Assembly: GCF_031119335.1 (NCBI RefSeq)
Contig: NZ_JAVHXT010000001.1
Span: forward strand, 220,448-284,447
Source: Pedobacter sp.
GTDB taxonomy: Bacteria; Bacteroidota; Bacteroidia; Sphingobacteriales; Sphingobacteriaceae
DNA: 64,000 nucleotides
Reading direction: 5' to 3'
Part shown: piece by piece, positions 63,870 to 64,000 of the stretch
Position numbering within the stretch: the first letter of the stretch is position 1
How the letters are laid out: every line of letters starts with the position of its first letter
Notes under the pieces: generated by a model
Told to the model about the DNA's origin: nothing
Database searches by the model: none
Seen by the model: the letters and a program-made list of their open reading frames with translations, nothing else
Position numbers and translations under genes: made by a program

Positions 63870-63939
63870 AGGCTACTTGCATAGCCGCAGGGTGAGATCG
63901 CTGATACTCACTAAGTTTGGTTAATCTGAACCTGTAACT
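63870..63939 (+). ncRNA. Candidate guide RNA, unit 2
   Basis: Hairpin 1 GGCTA-CTTGCA-TAGCC (63871-63886): relative to unit 1 two base pairs change on both arms and the loop is identical, which is covariation. Hairpin 2 GTGAG...CTCAC (63892-63911) keeps its stem with a changed loop. After CTAAG comes a 24-nt variable segment (63916-63939) beginning TTTGGTTAATCTGAACCTGT, unrelated to that of unit 1. GAAC...GTTC follows. Confidence 0.65.
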
Positions 63940-63947
63940 GAACGTAA

Positions 63948-63981
63948 TTTGTTCGCATAAGGAGTTGTTTTGTATTTTTTG
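63948..63981 (+). promoter_or_regulatory. Candidate promoter of unit 3
   Basis: The same TTTG, 21 bp, TATTTTTTG arrangement as before unit 2, ending 11 bp before hairpin 1 of unit 3. Confidence 0.55.
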
Positions 63982-63990
63982 ATATAAAAG

Positions 63991-64000
63991 AGGCTACTTG
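63991..64000 (+). ncRNA. Candidate guide RNA, unit 3 (first 10 bases only)
   Basis: AGGCTACTTG is identical to the start of unit 2. The array therefore continues beyond the window. Confidence 0.55.

Larger units (their letters stand above)
63745..64000 (+). repeat. Tandem array of guide-RNA-like units, period 125 then 121 bp, open at the right edge
   Basis: Unit 1 starts at 63745, unit 2 at 63870, and unit 3 at 63991 is cut by the window end. Each unit reads: hairpin 1, hairpin 2, CTAAG, a variable part, then about 50 bp of nearly invariant sequence. The 4-bp difference in period lies wholly in the variable part (28 against 24 nt). This is not a CRISPR array: the conserved part is far too long and highly structured. 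Confidence 0.88.

Noticed and set aside
63745-64000. A conventional CRISPR array
   Set aside because: The conserved part of each unit is about 95 bp and contains two hairpins and a promoter-like block, and the period is 121-125 bp. There are no cas1/cas2 genes. It fits serial guide-RNA genes better.

Overview
The window looks like a chromosomal stretch of a Sphingobacteriaceae-type Bacteroidota, most like Pedobacter. The signs are promoters of the Bacteroidota form (TTTG/TTG, about 19 bp, TAnnTTTG), few Shine-Dalgarno sites, AT-rich coding, GLPGLI-family proteins, type IX secretion (T9SS) C-terminal domains, DUF3857 proteins and CarboxypepD-like/TonB-type barrels. No rRNA or tRNA gene was recognised.

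Layout. 0-9.3 kb: end of a BlaI-type repressor and its M56 sensor peptidase, nudK, an outer-membrane barrel behind three GLPGLI paralogues, and rplU-rpmA. 9.8-18.2 kb: a minus-strand run of rnr, a carboxypeptidase-regulatory-like protein, a polyprenyl synthetase and a DUF3857/transglutaminase-like protein. 18-31 kb: a lipoprotein, a double ABC ATPase, an exonuclease, then an arginine-themed neighbourhood (arginine decarboxylase, CtlX-like citrulline hydrolase, arginine deiminase-type enzyme, argS) with a ParDE pair inside it. 31-46 kb: N-acyl-D-amino-acid deacylase, TauE/SafE exporter, a large T9SS-secreted SprB-repeat protein, AI-2E exporter, mnmE, a T9SS-secreted amidase, a structured ncRNA candidate and a metalloprotease-TPR protein. 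Intergenic spaces carry several families of interspersed palindromic repeats.

46.7-60.5 kb is an accessory island. A TPR histidine kinase and a response regulator sit among a TerB/VWA-like/coiled-coil operon, small secreted or Cys-rich proteins, and an HNH-DUF4407-DUF4236-DUF6119 operon. Five palindromes TACGG-N4-CCGTA each lie exactly 22 bp from a TAnnTTTG-like -7 box. One palindrome serves two divergent genes, so six promoters and about 13 genes form an apparent regulon, probably of the local two-component system.

61.7-64 kb is the most striking part. An ECF-like sigma factor with two sigma-4-like regions is followed by a short TnpB/Cas12f-like protein. That protein lacks the RuvC acidic residues and stops before the zinc-finger/RuvC-III region. 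Directly after its stop begins a tandem array with a period of 121-125 bp, running off the right edge. Each unit has two conserved hairpins (one with compensatory changes), then a variable 24-28 nt segment, then a conserved block that looks like a promoter for the next unit. I infer a multi-guide, RNA-guided transcription system: dead Cas12f-like protein, sigma factor and serial guide RNA mini-genes. I recall that linked nuclease-dead Cas12f and sigma-E proteins of Bacteroidota were recently reported as RNA-guided transcription. The tandem self-promoted guide units and the doubled sigma-4 region are what deserve checking here.
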